Source of the DNA: Streptomyces sp. NBC_01445
GTDB taxonomy: Bacteria > Actinomycetota > Actinomycetes > Streptomycetales > Streptomycetaceae
Assembly (NCBI RefSeq): GCF_035918235.1
Contig: NZ_CP109485.1
Coordinates: 1,612,001 to 1,676,000 of the forward strand
Length of the DNA: 64,000 nucleotides
Direction of reading: 5' to 3'
Shown here: positions 43,582 through 53,560 of the stretch, piece by piece
Position numbering within the stretch: position 1 is the first letter of the stretch
Layout: each line of letters begins with the position of its first letter
Notes under the pieces: model-generated
Seen by the model: the letters and a program-made list of their open reading frames with translations, nothing else
The model's database searches: none
What the model was told of the DNA's origin: nothing
Translations under genes and position numbers: made by a program

Positions 43582-45102
43582 ATGTCCACACCGGAAACAG
43601 GCACCACCTCGTCAGGCCCCGTCGAGTCCCGGCCGGCCGGGCGGCCGGCGGACGAGGAGGCCAGACTCAGGGAGCTGGGCTACCAGCCGGTCCTGGCCCG
43701 CCGCATGGGCGGCTTCGGCAACTTCGCCATCAGCTTCTCCGTGATCTCCATCCTGTCCGGCTGCATGACGCTCTACGGATTCGGCCTCGGCACGGGCGGC
43801 CCGGCCGTGATGATGTGGGGCTGGGCGGGTGTCGGCCTCTTCGTCCTCCTCGTCGCCCTGGCGCTCGCCGAGGTCACCAGCGCGTACCCGACGTCCGGCG
43901 CCCTCTACTACATGGCCGACCGGCTCGCCGGCCGCCGCTGGGGCTGGTACACGGGCTGGCTCAACCTCCTGGGCCTGCTCGGCGCGATCGCCGGAATCGA
44001 CTACGGCGCGGCCCTGTTCACCGGCGCGCTCCTCAACCTCCGGTTCGGCTTCGACCCGGCCCCGGGATCGACCTTCCTGATCTTCCTCGCCATCCTCTTC
44101 GTGCACGCCGTCCTGAACCTCTTCGACGTCCGCCTGGTCAGCGTGCTCAACTCGATCAGCGTGTGGTGGCACCTGGCCGGCGTGGCCGTGATCGTCGGCG
44201 TCCTCGCGATCGTGCCCGACCACCACCAGTCGCCGTCGTTCGTGTTCACCGAGTTCGTCAACGACACCGGCTGGCACAACCCGCTGTACGTGGCCGCGAT
44301 CGGCCTGCTCCTCGCGCAGTACACGTTCTCCGGTTACGACGCGTCCGCGCATCTCTCGGAGGAGACGTCGAACGCCTCCGTGTCCGCCGCGCGCGGAATC
44401 GTACGGGCCGTGTGGGTCTCGTGGATCGCCGGGTTCGTGCTGCTCGCGGGGCTGACGTTCGCGATCCAGGACTACGCGGGCGCGCAGGACAGCGCCACCG
44501 GGGTGCCGCCGGCGCAGATCATGATCGACGCCCTCGGCACGTCCGGCGCCACGGCGCTGCTCCTGATCGTGATCGTGGCCCAGCTGTTCTGCGGCAACGC
44601 CGAGGTGGCGGCGACCAGCCGCATGGTGTTCGCGTTCAGCCGGGACAACGCGCTGCCGGGCTCGGCGCTGTGGCGCAAGGTGAACGCCCGCACCCGCACA
44701 CCCGTTCCCGCGGTATGGCTGTCGGTGGGCCTGGCCGCAGTGATCGCGCTGCCGTCCCTGTACTCCACGACGGCATACGGAGCGGTCACGGCCATCAACG
44801 TCATCGGGATCACGCCCGCGTACGCGATCCCGATCCTCCTGCGCCTGCGAGCGGGCGACCGTTTCACCCCAGGACCCTGGAACCTGGGCCGCTGGAGCAG
44901 GCCGGTCGGCTGGACCGCGGTGACGTGGGTGGCCTTCGTGACGATCCTGTTCTGCCTGCCGCAGGCGTCACCGGTGACGGTCGACTCGATGAACTACGCG
45001 TCGGCGGCCCTGGCCGTGGTGCTGATCCTGGCGACGGTGTGGTGGTACGCGGCGCGCAACAAGTACGGGACGCCTCCGCCGAAGGAAGACGCCCCGGGAT
45101 AA
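43582..45102 (+). CDS. APC-family amino-acid permease
   Basis: The 506-residue inner-membrane protein has 12 predicted helices. The N-terminus RRMGGFGNFAISFSVISILSG is the substrate-binding first helix of the APC/GABA-permease-like group, and YTGWLNLLGLLGAIAGIDYG and FSGYDASAHLSEET follow the family order (helix 6 region). It is related to GabP/BAT1-type transporters. AAGAGGAG precedes the ATG. It is divergent from the kinase gene; no link to glycerol is evident. A hairpin follows. Confidence 0.9.
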   Translation: MSTPETGTTSSGPVESRPAGRPADEEARLRELGYQPVLARRMGGFGNFAISFSVISILSGCMTLYGFGLGTGGPAVMMWGWAGVGLFVLLVALALAEVTSAYPTSGALYYMADRLAGRRWGWYTGWLNLLGLLGAIAGIDYGAALFTGALLNLRFGFDPAPGSTFLIFLAILFVHAVLNLFDVRLVSVLNSISVWWHLAGVAVIVGVLAIVPDHHQSPSFVFTEFVNDTGWHNPLYVAAIGLLLAQYTFSGYDASAHLSEETSNASVSAARGIVRAVWVSWIAGFVLLAGLTFAIQDYAGAQDSATGVPPAQIMIDALGTSGATALLLIVIVAQLFCGNAEVAATSRMVFAFSRDNALPGSALWRKVNARTRTPVPAVWLSVGLAAVIALPSLYSTTAYGAVTAINVIGITPAYAIPILLRLRAGDRFTPGPWNLGRWSRPVGWTAVTWVAFVTILFCLPQASPVTVDSMNYASAALAVVLILATVWWYAARNKYGTPPPKEDAPG

Positions 45103-45132
45103 CAGGAGTTCGGAGAGTTTCCGGAACGACCG

Positions 45133-45166
45133 AGGGGCCGTGTCAGATGTCTCTGGCACGGCCCCT
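45133..45166. terminator. Terminator hairpin after the permease gene
   Basis: AGGGGCCGTGTCAG and CTGGCACGGCCCCT pair over 14 bp with one G-T pair and a 6-nt loop. It lies between the permease stop and the oppositely oriented tRNA and can terminate both. Confidence 0.8.
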
Positions 45167-45185
45167 GATCTGCGACTTCGAAAAG

Positions 45186-45259
<74 letters not shown>

Positions 45260-45370
45260 GTCGCGCCGCCCGGCGGGTTTTCCGCTTGGCGGCGCAGAAA
45301 GAACAATACCCCAAGCTCAGGGGTGGTCCGTCGCCGGTGCGAGGGGCCGCAGGCGCGGCACAATCGAGGC

Positions 45371-45877
45371 ATGAGTGACGTGAGCAGTGGCCTGAACCGC
45401 GACCGTGACGAGGAGGGGCGGGCCCGGAACGCGCGCCCCCGCGATGGCCTCGGCCGTCCGCTGCCGTACGGCGCGGAGGGGGTGGCGCGGCAGCCGGAGG
45501 GGGTGGTGCGCACTCCCGAGGAAACGGTCGCGGAGGCGCAGGCCCTGCTCGACGCGGGTCGGCCGTTCCACGCGCACGAGGTGTTCGAGGACGCGTGGAA
45601 GTCGGGCCCCGAGGAGGAGCGCGGCCTGTGGCGCGCCCTGGCGCAGCTGGCGGTAGGCCTGACGCACGCGGCCCGAGGCAACACGGCGGGCGGCGCCCGC
45701 CTCCTGCTCCGCGGCGCCACGGGCCTCACCACCTGGCGCGAGGCGACGGCCCGGCCCACCCCGCACGGAATCGACCTGACGTCCCTGGAAACCTGGGCAA
45801 CAACGCTGGCCGAGAAGGTGGAAGACCAACCCCCCACCCTGGACGCAGCAACAAACGCCCCCCGCCTACACCCATAA
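45371..45877 (+). CDS. DUF309-family protein
   Basis: This 168-residue protein has a small helical DUF309 domain at about 45-110 (HAHEVFEDAWKSGPEEERGLWRALAQ), the family hallmark with His-x2-Glu-x2-Glu pattern, of unknown function. The N-terminal 45 residues are charged and probably disordered. ATG at 45371; an ATG 48 bp upstream lies in non-conserved sequence. It is directly followed by the pseudogene region. Confidence 0.85.
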   Translation: MSDVSSGLNRDRDEEGRARNARPRDGLGRPLPYGAEGVARQPEGVVRTPEETVAEAQALLDAGRPFHAHEVFEDAWKSGPEEERGLWRALAQLAVGLTHAARGNTAGGARLLLRGATGLTTWREATARPTPHGIDLTSLETWATTLAEKVEDQPPTLDAATNAPRLHP

Positions 45878-45920
45878 CTGCTCGCCCAGGCCCCCGCAGA
45901 GAGCCACACCCGAATCCTCT

Positions 45921-45976
45921 TGCCCCCCTCACAAAGGGGCGCGGGGAACTGCGCGCCCAACCCCCACACACCCGCA
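45921..45976. repeat. Streptomyces-type extragenic palindromic element
   Basis: The stretch with AAAGGGGCGCGGGGAACTGCGCG is of a kind found repeatedly between Streptomyces genes (GGGGCGCGGGGAACTGCGCGA-like). It ends directly at the point where the truncated MFS coding sequence begins. Confidence 0.55.
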
Positions 45977-46821
45977 GCGAATTCTTCCGTACGCTCGGCA
46001 GCTCCTTCGGTACGGCCGTGTTCGGCACCATTTACGCCAACGCGCTCAAGACGAACCTGACTGACGGGGTCGCCGCCGCGGCGCGGACGGGGGCCGCGCG
46101 GCCCGCGGTGATCGCCAAGGCGGCGCAGAGCCCGGAGGGGCTGCACCGGCTGCCCGCCCCGGCGCGTCAGCCGATCGTGGAGGCGTATGCCGACACGCTG
46201 CACACCGTGTTCCTCTGGACGGTCCCGGTCGCGCTGCTCGGCTTCGTCGTGGCCCTCTTCCTGAAGCAGGTTCAGCTGCGGGACAGTGCGCGGCTGGGGT
46301 CGTCCGACATGGGCGAGGGCTTCGCGTCGCCGCAGGGCGGGGACTCGGCGATCCTGCTCGAACGGGCCGTCGGCAACATCGTCAAGTCGGTGGACCTGGA
46401 CACCGCCCGGCGCATCCTGGACGAGTCGGACACGCGGCTCGACACCGCGGGCGCGTGGGCCGTGATGCAGGTGGAGTTCTTCACGCGGATGGTGGGGCAC
46501 GCGAGTCTCGGCATGATCGCCGCCCGCCGCCGCCTGCCGCCCGAGGTCCTTGTGCCGGTTTTCGACCGCATGGTCGAGGAGGGCTATCTGACGCGCACCG
46601 GCCACTACTTCTCGAACACGGATGCCGGGCAGCGCGAGGCGGATGTGATCAGTCACGCCTGGGGCTCGTGGCTGAGCCGCCAGGTGGAGGCAGACCTCGG
46701 CAAGCCGCCGGGCAAGGACCTGCGGGCCGCCGTGGACACCATCGCGAAGCGGCTGCTCGCCGAGGATCTGGAGCACGGCCTGCCGTCCCGCGGCCGGGAC
46801 AAGGTGCTCTCCGCTTCGTGA
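45973..46821 (+). pseudogene. 3' remnant of a DHA2-type MFS multidrug transporter gene
   Basis: The in-frame translation opens SEFFRTLGSSFGTAVFGTIYANALK, the helix-13 region of 14-helix DHA2 (EmrB/QacA-type) transporters, then a last membrane helix (VFLWTVPVALLGFVVALFLKQ) and the roughly 170-residue cytosolic MarR-like tail typical of actinobacterial DHA2 proteins (PPEVLVPVFDRMVEEGYLTRTG). The 400 or more residues that should precede are absent; upstream lies an extragenic repeat and the intact DUF309 gene. No start codon with ribosome site exists before the homology begins. The remnant keeps an open frame of about 280 codons, so the deletion may be fairly recent. Confidence 0.8.
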
Positions 46822-46828
46822 CGGTGGT

Positions 46829-47584
46829 TCAGCGCAGCAGGAGCTGCACCCCGCCGACGACGGTCGCCGCGATCACCAGGCGCTCGAACAGCCGCTGGTT
46901 GATGCGGTGCACGCAGGCCTTGCCGATGAACGCGCCGGGTACGACGAACAGGACGAGCGCCGCGTCGAGGAGCAGGGAGCGCCCGTTGATCAGGCCGAGG
47001 CCCACGCTGAAGGGCACCTTGGCCGAGTTGACGATGAGGAAGAACCACGCGGAGGTGCCCAGGAAGCCGAGCTTCCGGAAGCCCGCCGAGAGCAGATACA
47101 TCGACATGACGGGCCCACCGGCGTTGGCGACCATGGTGGTGAAGCCGCCGAGCACGCCGTAGGAGCGGGCCTTCGCGCGGCCGGCGCGGCTTGCGGTCTC
47201 CTCGACGTCCGGCGCGTCCGCCCGGCGTCTGCGCCACACCGTGACGGCGGCCATCAGGAGCAGGATCGCCCCGATCGACGTACGCACCATGGCGTCGTCG
47301 GCCCACACCATGAAGAGCGTGCCGAGGACCACGCCGCCGGCCACGGCCGGAAAGAGGCGCCACAGGGTGGGCCAGTGGGCGTGTCTTCGGTAGGTCAGTA
47401 CGGCGAGGATGTCGCCGGCGATGAGGACGGGCAGCAGGATGCCGGTGGACTCACGGGCCGGCAGGACCGCCGCGAAGATGGCGAGGCTGACCGTGTTGGC
47501 GCCGCTGACGGCCGTTTTCGAGAATCCGACGAGCACGGCCGCGGCGGCGAGCGCGGCGAATTCCCAGAGGGTTATGGAGTACAT
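46829..47584 (-). CDS. TauE/SafE-family membrane protein
   Basis: The 251-residue protein has about eight predicted helices and resembles sulfite-exporter TauE/SafE proteins: AAVLVGFSKTAVSGANTVSLAIFAAVLP and FTTMVANAGGPVMSMYLL are the two half-repeats with small-residue motifs. The family moves sulfur- or carbon-containing anions across the membrane. The ATG at 47584 is preferred because MYSITLWE aligns with the family; an ATG at 47608 would add eight residues. It ends 7 bp from the convergent MFS remnant. Confidence 0.85.
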   Translation of the reverse strand: MYSITLWEFAALAAAAVLVGFSKTAVSGANTVSLAIFAAVLPARESTGILLPVLIAGDILAVLTYRRHAHWPTLWRLFPAVAGGVVLGTLFMVWADDAMVRTSIGAILLLMAAVTVWRRRRADAPDVEETASRAGRAKARSYGVLGGFTTMVANAGGPVMSMYLLSAGFRKLGFLGTSAWFFLIVNSAKVPFSVGLGLINGRSLLLDAALVLFVVPGAFIGKACVHRINQRLFERLVIAATVVGGVQLLLR

Positions 47585-47672
47585 ACCGGGGACAGATGCT
47601 AGACCCATCTATCCGGTCGGCGTCAGGGGGCGCCGCATGCTGGGACGCCGCCCCCTGCGCGTGCTCCCGGGG

Positions 47673-49193
47673 TCAGTCGGTGTACTGGGCGCGCAGTTCC
47701 CGCTTGAGGACCTTCATGCTCGGGCCGAGCGGCAGCTCGTCGGCGAACTCGATGCGGCGGGGGTACTTGTGGCGGCCCAGGTGCTCCTTGGACCACTCGG
47801 TGATCTCGTCGGCGCCGGCCGCGATCCCGTCGGTCTCCTTGCGGATGATCACGGCGCAGACCTCCTCGCCGTGCACGGGGTCGGGCAGGCCGATGACGGC
47901 GACCTGGGCGACGCCGGGGTGGCGCATCAGGACCTCCTCGACCTCGCGCGGGTACACGTTGTAGCCGCCGCGGATGATGACGTCCTTCTTGCGGTCGACG
48001 ATGCGCAGATAGCCGTCCTCGTCCTTGGTGCCGAGGTCACCCGTGCGGAACCAGCCGTCGACGAGTGCCTCCGCGGTGGCCTCGGGGCGCCCCAGGTATC
48101 CGGTGAAGACGCAGTGGCCGCGCACGACGACCTCGCCGAGCTCGCCCTCGGGGAGCAGCTCCACGCGGTCCTCGACCTCGGCGCGGGCGATCTCCACGTC
48201 GATGCCCCACATGGGGTGCCCGATCGTGCCCGGACGCGCGCCGAAGATCGGCTGGTTGGTGGCGGCGGCCGGGGAGGTCTCGGAGAGCCCGTAACCCTCG
48301 TAGACCGTGGCGCCGAAGGCCTCCTGGAAGCGCTCCAGGACGGCGACGGGGAGCGATGCGCCGCCCGAGACGCAGACCTTGAGGGTGGGCAGCTTCTCGG
48401 CCGCTGCCGCCGCGGCCACCAGGTTCACGTACATGGTGGGTACGCCGTGGAAGGTGTTCACGCCCTCGGCGACCATCAGGTCGATGGCCTTGGCCGCGTC
48501 GAAGCGCGGGAGCAGGACGAGGGTGGCGCCGGCGCGCCACGTCGCGTTCATGGAGACGGTCTGCCCGAAGGCGTGGAAGAGCGGCAGCGCGCCGAGCGCG
48601 ATGTCGTCGGAGCGCACGTCGTGGCCGTCGAAGGCGCTGACCGTCGCGTTCATCACCAGGTTGAAGTGGCTGAGGACGGCACCCTTGGGGACGCCGGTGG
48701 TGCCGCTGGTGTAGAAGACGACGGCCGGGTCGTCCGCGTCGCGGGTGAGGTACGTGGGCAGGGGCTCGGCGTCGTGCGTGAGCCGCTCCAGGTCGCCGCC
48801 CTCGCCGAGGGTCAGCATGCGCACGCCGGTCGCCTCGGCCGCCGCCCCGCCGGTCTTCGCCTGACCCGGGTGGCACAGGAGCAGCGTGGCGCCGCTGTCG
48901 CGCAGGACGTGCTCGACCTCTCCGGCGGAGAGGAGCAGGTGTACGGGGACGACGACGGCGCCCGCGGCGAGCGCCGCGTAGTACGCGCGCGGGAACTCGG
49001 CCACGTTGGGCGCCATCAGCGCCACCTTGTCCCCCGGCCGCACCCCGAGTCCGATGAGCGCGGCGGCCTGCTTGCGGGCCTGGAGCCACAGCTCCTTGAA
49101 GGTGATGCGCAGGTCGCCCTGGACGAGCCCGGCCTTGTCGGGACGGCGGCGGGCGGACTCGGCGAGGATCGCGGCGAGGGACAGGGTTGCCAT
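47673..49193 (-). CDS. Acyl-CoA synthetase (AMP-dependent, fatty acid-CoA ligase)
   Basis: This 506-residue ANL-superfamily enzyme activates a carboxylate with ATP and CoA. VVFYTSGTTGVPKGAVLSH is the ATP phosphate loop (A3), YEGYGLSETSPAA the A5 motif, GWFRTGDLGTKDEDGYLRI A7-A8, and RGGYNVYPREVEEVLMRHP holds the hinge, with the catalytic Lys in LGPSMKVLKRELR near the C-terminus. Similar to long-chain fatty-acid-CoA ligases; chain length is not deducible. The SDR remnant and the thiolase gene lie upstream on the same strand, suggesting a former fatty-acid operon. Confidence 0.9.
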   Translation of the reverse strand: MATLSLAAILAESARRRPDKAGLVQGDLRITFKELWLQARKQAAALIGLGVRPGDKVALMAPNVAEFPRAYYAALAAGAVVVPVHLLLSAGEVEHVLRDSGATLLLCHPGQAKTGGAAAEATGVRMLTLGEGGDLERLTHDAEPLPTYLTRDADDPAVVFYTSGTTGVPKGAVLSHFNLVMNATVSAFDGHDVRSDDIALGALPLFHAFGQTVSMNATWRAGATLVLLPRFDAAKAIDLMVAEGVNTFHGVPTMYVNLVAAAAAAEKLPTLKVCVSGGASLPVAVLERFQEAFGATVYEGYGLSETSPAAATNQPIFGARPGTIGHPMWGIDVEIARAEVEDRVELLPEGELGEVVVRGHCVFTGYLGRPEATAEALVDGWFRTGDLGTKDEDGYLRIVDRKKDVIIRGGYNVYPREVEEVLMRHPGVAQVAVIGLPDPVHGEEVCAVIIRKETDGIAAGADEITEWSKEHLGRHKYPRRIEFADELPLGPSMKVLKRELRAQYTD

Positions 49194-49260
49194 GAGGGTG
49201 GTGCTCCGTTCGGTACTGACTTCTGGTGCGGCTCTGGACCAGGTACAGCTCAGCGATGGG

Positions 49261-49419
49261 TCAGCGCGCGAAGGTCGCCTCGACGGCGTCCTGAGCGGCG
49301 ACGTCGCAGCCGTACGCGGATAGCTGTCCGCCCTTGGCGCGGATCGCCTCGACGGTGGCCTCGGCGCGCTCGGCCGTGACGTCGACGACGGCCACGCGGC
49401 CGGTGAACCTGCTGCTCAT
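49261..49419 (-). pseudogene. Doubly deleted short-chain dehydrogenase (SDR) remnant
   Basis: The 52-codon frame MSSRFTGRVAVV-DVTAERAEATVEAIRAKGG-QLSAYGCDVAAQDAVEATFAR is the N-terminus of a FabG-like SDR with the TGxxxGxG nucleotide loop and the next 20 or so residues missing; then it stops where the rest of the protein should follow. Normal SDRs read VAVVTGA... and later VAVVD..., so recombination between two VAVV-coding repeats explains the inner deletion. It has an AAGGAA site upstream but cannot bind NAD(P). It lies between the acyl-CoA ligase and thiolase genes. Confidence 0.75.
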
Positions 49420-49450
49420 CTTCTTCGAGTTCCTTACGTTGTGCGGGAGT

Positions 49451-50638
<1,188 letters not shown>

Positions 50639-50659
50639 GTGCGGCTCCTGGGGGAAGTT

Positions 50660-50676
50660 AATTAGCACTGCTAGTT
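50660..50676. promoter_or_regulatory. TetR-type operator between thiolase and cobH
   Basis: AATTAGCA-C-TGCTAGTT forms a near-perfect 17-bp dyad 22 bp upstream of the thiolase start. Its shape and AT-richness suggest a fatty-acid-responsive TetR repressor site. Confidence 0.55.
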
Positions 50677-50737
50677 TTGGACTATAGACCCGGGCCCCGC
50701 ACCCTGTGAAGTGCGCACCGCTGGATAGGCTCCCGCC

Positions 50738-51379
50738 GTGAGCACTGCGTTCGAGTACGAGAAGTCCGGGGCGGAGATCTACCGCCGGTCCTTCGCCACG
50801 ATCCGCGCCGAGGCCGATCTCGGCGGGCTGCCCGCGGAGGTGGCCCAGGTCGCGGTCCGGATGATCCACGCGTGCGGGATGGTCGACCTGGCGGGCGACC
50901 TCGCGTACTCGCCGGACGTCGCGGTCCGCGCCCGTGAGGCGCTGCGCGGGGGCGCACCCGTCCTGTGCGACGTGTCCATGGTGGCCAGCGGCATCACCCG
51001 CAAGCGGCTGCCCGCGGACAACGACGTGGTGTGCACGCTGTCCGACCCGTCGGTTCCGGCGCTCGCCGAGCGGCTCGGCACGACGCGCTCCGCTGCGGCG
51101 CTGGAGCTGTGGCGGGAGCGGATGGGCGGGGCGGTGGTCGCTGTGGGCAATGCGCCCACGGCCCTCTTCCGGCTCCTGGAACTGGTGCGGGAGGGGGCGG
51201 CGCCGCCCGCCGCGGTGATCGGGGTTCCGGTCGGGTTCGTGGGGGCGGTCGAGTCGAAGGACGCGCTGGTGGAGCATGCGGAGGAATTGGGGCTGGAGTA
51301 TTTGGTGGTGCGGGGGCGACGGGGCGGCAGTGCGATGGCCGCCGCGGCGGTCAACGCTGTTGCTTGTGCGGTGGAATAG
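50738..51379 (+). CDS. cobH: Precorrin-8X methylmutase
   Basis: This 213-residue enzyme moves a methyl group from C-11 to C-12 to give hydrogenobyrinate (or its cobalt form). [14 protein letters not shown] holds the catalytic His (about 44), [16 protein letters not shown] and [14 protein letters not shown] follow as in CobH/CbiC, and the length is right. It is divergent from the thiolase; 92 bp downstream on the opposite strand is cobK, another corrin gene. No B12 riboswitch is recognised upstream. Confidence 0.93.
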   Translation: MSTAFEYEKSGAEIYRRSFATIRAEADLGGLPAEVAQVAVRMIHACGMVDLAGDLAYSPDVAVRAREALRGGAPVLCDVSMVASGITRKRLPADNDVVCTLSDPSVPALAERLGTTRSAAALELWRERMGGAVVAVGNAPTALFRLLELVREGAAPPAAVIGVPVGFVGAVESKDALVEHAEELGLEYLVVRGRRGGSAMAAAAVNAVACAVE

Positions 51380-51386
51380 GTTCGGG

Positions 51387-51461
51387 CTCACACCCCGGGG
51401 ACTGCGCCCCCGGACCCCCGCTGTCGCCCTCCGGGCTCGTCCTCAAACGCCGGACGGGCTG
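51387..51461. repeat. Streptomyces-type extragenic repeat between cobH and cobK
   Basis: CCCCGGGGACTGCGCCCCCGGACCC followed by GCCCTCCGGGCTCGTCC and CAAACGCCGGACGGGCTG is typical of abundant Streptomyces intergenic elements, and it can fold into hairpins that may also act as a terminator for the two convergent genes. Confidence 0.6.
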
Positions 51462-51471
51462 GATTGTGCGC

Positions 51472-52215
51472 TCAGCACTGAACAGTCCCCGCCCACTCCA
51501 CCGCCTCCGCCACCGATCCCACGTCTGCCACTCCCGCCGGCACGTCCGGCCGTCGTACCACCAGGACCGGGATCCGCGCCTCTCGCGCTGCGACAAGCTT
51601 CGGGGCCGTCGCCTCTCCCCCGCTGTCCTTCGTCACCAGCACATCGATGCCGTACTCCCGCAGGACCGCCCGCTCGCCCTCCACCGTGAACGGCCCACGG
51701 GCGAGCAGCACCTGCGACCGGGACGGCAGAGGCGGCTCAGGAGCATCCACGGAGCGCACGACGCAGAACACGTCACGGACGCCCGCAAAGGCCGAGAGGC
51801 CCAGCCGTCCGACCGTCAGGAACGCGCGTCGGCCCAGCGTCGGCAGACGCCTCGCCGCCTCCTCCAGCGAAGCGACACCGTGCCAGTCGTCGCCCGGAGC
51901 GGGGACCCAGCCGGGGCGGCGCAGTGCCAGCAGGGGAACATGGGCCGTGGCGGCCGCCTGTGCCGCGTGGAAACTGATCGTCCCGGCGAAAGGATGGGTG
52001 GCGTCGATGAGCGCGTCCACCTGGAGCTCGCGCAGCGCGCGGGCCAGGCCATCGGCTCCCCCGAAACCGCCGGTCCGCACCTCGCCCGCGGGCAGCAGGG
52101 GCCGGGCGACCCGGCCGGCCAGCGAGCTCGTCACGCGCCACCCGGGGTGGCCGGTGGTCAGGGCCTCCGCGAGGCGGCGGGCCTCGGTCGTGCCGCCGAG
52201 GATCAGTACGTGCAC
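51472..52215 (-). CDS. cobK: (Cobalt-)precorrin-6A reductase
   Basis: This 247-residue enzyme starts MHVLILGGTTEARRLAEAL (Rossmann-like NADPH loop) and carries DALIDATHPFA, RRPGW and LVTKDSGGEATAPKL, the order found in CobK/CbiJ. It reduces precorrin-6A to precorrin-6B with NADPH. It is divergent from cbiD, with only 17 bp between start codons. It ends opposite cobH, so three corrin genes are clustered. Confidence 0.92.
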   Translation of the reverse strand: MHVLILGGTTEARRLAEALTTGHPGWRVTSSLAGRVARPLLPAGEVRTGGFGGADGLARALRELQVDALIDATHPFAGTISFHAAQAAATAHVPLLALRRPGWVPAPGDDWHGVASLEEAARRLPTLGRRAFLTVGRLGLSAFAGVRDVFCVVRSVDAPEPPLPSRSQVLLARGPFTVEGERAVLREYGIDVLVTKDSGGEATAPKLVAAREARIPVLVVRRPDVPAGVADVGSVAEAVEWAGTVQC

Positions 52216-52232
52216 GGGTGCGGAATCCCTTC

Positions 52233-53345
52233 ATGAGTGAGGCGGGCGGGGCCAAGGGCGGACGCGGCGCCCAACTCAAGCACACCGGGCTGCGGCCCGG
52301 CTGGACGACCGGAGCCTGTGCGACGGGCGCGGCCACGGCCGCGTACACCGCGCTTCTGACCGGCGACTTCCCGGACCCGGTGACGATCACGCTGCCGAAG
52401 GGGCAGACGCCCGCGTTCGCGCTGGCGGCCGAGGAGCTGACCCGTGAGCACGCCATGGCGGGCATCGTGAAGGACGCGGGCGACGACCCGGACGTCACGC
52501 ACGGCGCGCTCGTGCGGGCGTCGGTGCGGCTGCTGCCCGCCGGGTCCGGCGTCGTGTTCCGGGCGGGCCCGGGCGTCGGCACCGTGACCCGCCCCGGGCT
52601 GCCCCTCGCCGTCGGGGAACCGGCGATCAACCCCGTGCCGCGGCAGATGATGCGGGACCACGTCGCGGCCGTCGCCCAGCGCCACGGCGGGAGCGGTGAC
52701 GTCGAGATCACCGTGTCCGTCGATCACGGCGAGGAGATCGCCCGGTCGACCTGGAACCCGCGGCTCGGGATACTCGGCGGGCTGTCCGTCCTGGGGACGA
52801 CGGGCATCGTGGTGCCGTACTCCTGCTCCGCGTGGATCGACTCGATCCGGCGCGGTGTGGACGTGGCGCGGGCCGCCGGGCGCACGCATGTGGCGGGCTG
52901 CACCGGGTCGACGTCCGAGAAGACCGTGGTCGCCGAGTACGGACTGCCCGAGGACGCGCTCCTCGACATGGGTGACTTCGCGGGCGCCGTCCTCAAGTAC
53001 GTGCGCCGGCATCCCGTCGACCGGCTCACGGTCTGCGGCGGGTTCGCCAAACTCTCGAAGCTCGCGGCCGGGCATCTGGATCTGCATTCGGCGCGCTCGC
53101 AGGTCGACAAGTCGTTCCTGGCCGGGCTCGCGGCCGAGGCGGGCGCGGGCGCGGAGGTCGCGGCGGCGGTGGCGGACGCCAACACGGGCCTCGCCGCACT
53201 CCAGTTGTGGCCGCCGCTCGGCGACCTGGTGGCCGCGACCGCCCGCGACGAGGCTCTGCGCGTGTTGCGGGGCGCACCCGTTCAGGTCGATGTACTCTGC
53301 ATCGACCGCGCGGGTGCGGTGGTCGGGCGCTGCGCACCCTGCTGA
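52233..53345 (+). CDS. cbiD: Cobalt-precorrin-5B C1-methyltransferase
   Basis: This 370-residue SAM-dependent enzyme of the oxygen-independent corrin pathway has GLRPGWTTGACATGAATAAY at the N-terminus, INPVPRQM, GTTGIVVPYSCSAWIDSI and CTGSTSEKTV in CbiD order. It methylates C-1 and leads to loss of C-20. Start ATG at 52233; a GTG at 52218 in frame adds five residues. CbiD with CobK and CobH indicates a mixed aerobic/anaerobic naming, but all three are common to actinobacterial B12 synthesis. Confidence 0.93.
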   Translation: MSEAGGAKGGRGAQLKHTGLRPGWTTGACATGAATAAYTALLTGDFPDPVTITLPKGQTPAFALAAEELTREHAMAGIVKDAGDDPDVTHGALVRASVRLLPAGSGVVFRAGPGVGTVTRPGLPLAVGEPAINPVPRQMMRDHVAAVAQRHGGSGDVEITVSVDHGEEIARSTWNPRLGILGGLSVLGTTGIVVPYSCSAWIDSIRRGVDVARAAGRTHVAGCTGSTSEKTVVAEYGLPEDALLDMGDFAGAVLKYVRRHPVDRLTVCGGFAKLSKLAAGHLDLHSARSQVDKSFLAGLAAEAGAGAEVAAAVADANTGLAALQLWPPLGDLVAATARDEALRVLRGAPVQVDVLCIDRAGAVVGRCAPC

Positions 53346-53396
53346 ACACGGACTTCGTCCCCCGTGGCCCGGTTCCGGTAGCAACTACTCCGGATC

Positions 53397-53412
53397 TCAG
53401 GGCTGGCCCTGA
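53397..53412. promoter_or_regulatory. 16-bp palindrome in the cbiD-response regulator gap
   Basis: TCAGGGC-TG-GCCCTGA is a perfect dyad 52 bp after the cbiD stop. It may be an operator or a short terminator stem; nothing else convincing is visible in the 215 bp to 53561. Confidence 0.3.
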
Positions 53413-53560
53413 TGTCCCAGGCCCGCGCGCTGCCTAGAGTTGAGTTCACCGGCACCGCTCCGCAGTCGACGTACGGGGGAGCCACGGGGGCAAATCGGGG
53501 GACGACGTCGCCTTCGGAGCGGTCAGCCGGGACCTCTTCACTCCGCGCGCACGGGCGGGG

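Noticed and set aside
50677..50737. B12 riboswitch before cobH
   Set aside because: The region is only about 60 bp and lacks a recognisable B12-box; cobK and cbiD have no leader either.
53397..53412. Autoregulatory site of the two-component system
   Set aside because: The palindrome lies at the 3' end of the operon, far from the kinase promoter; listed only as a weak site.
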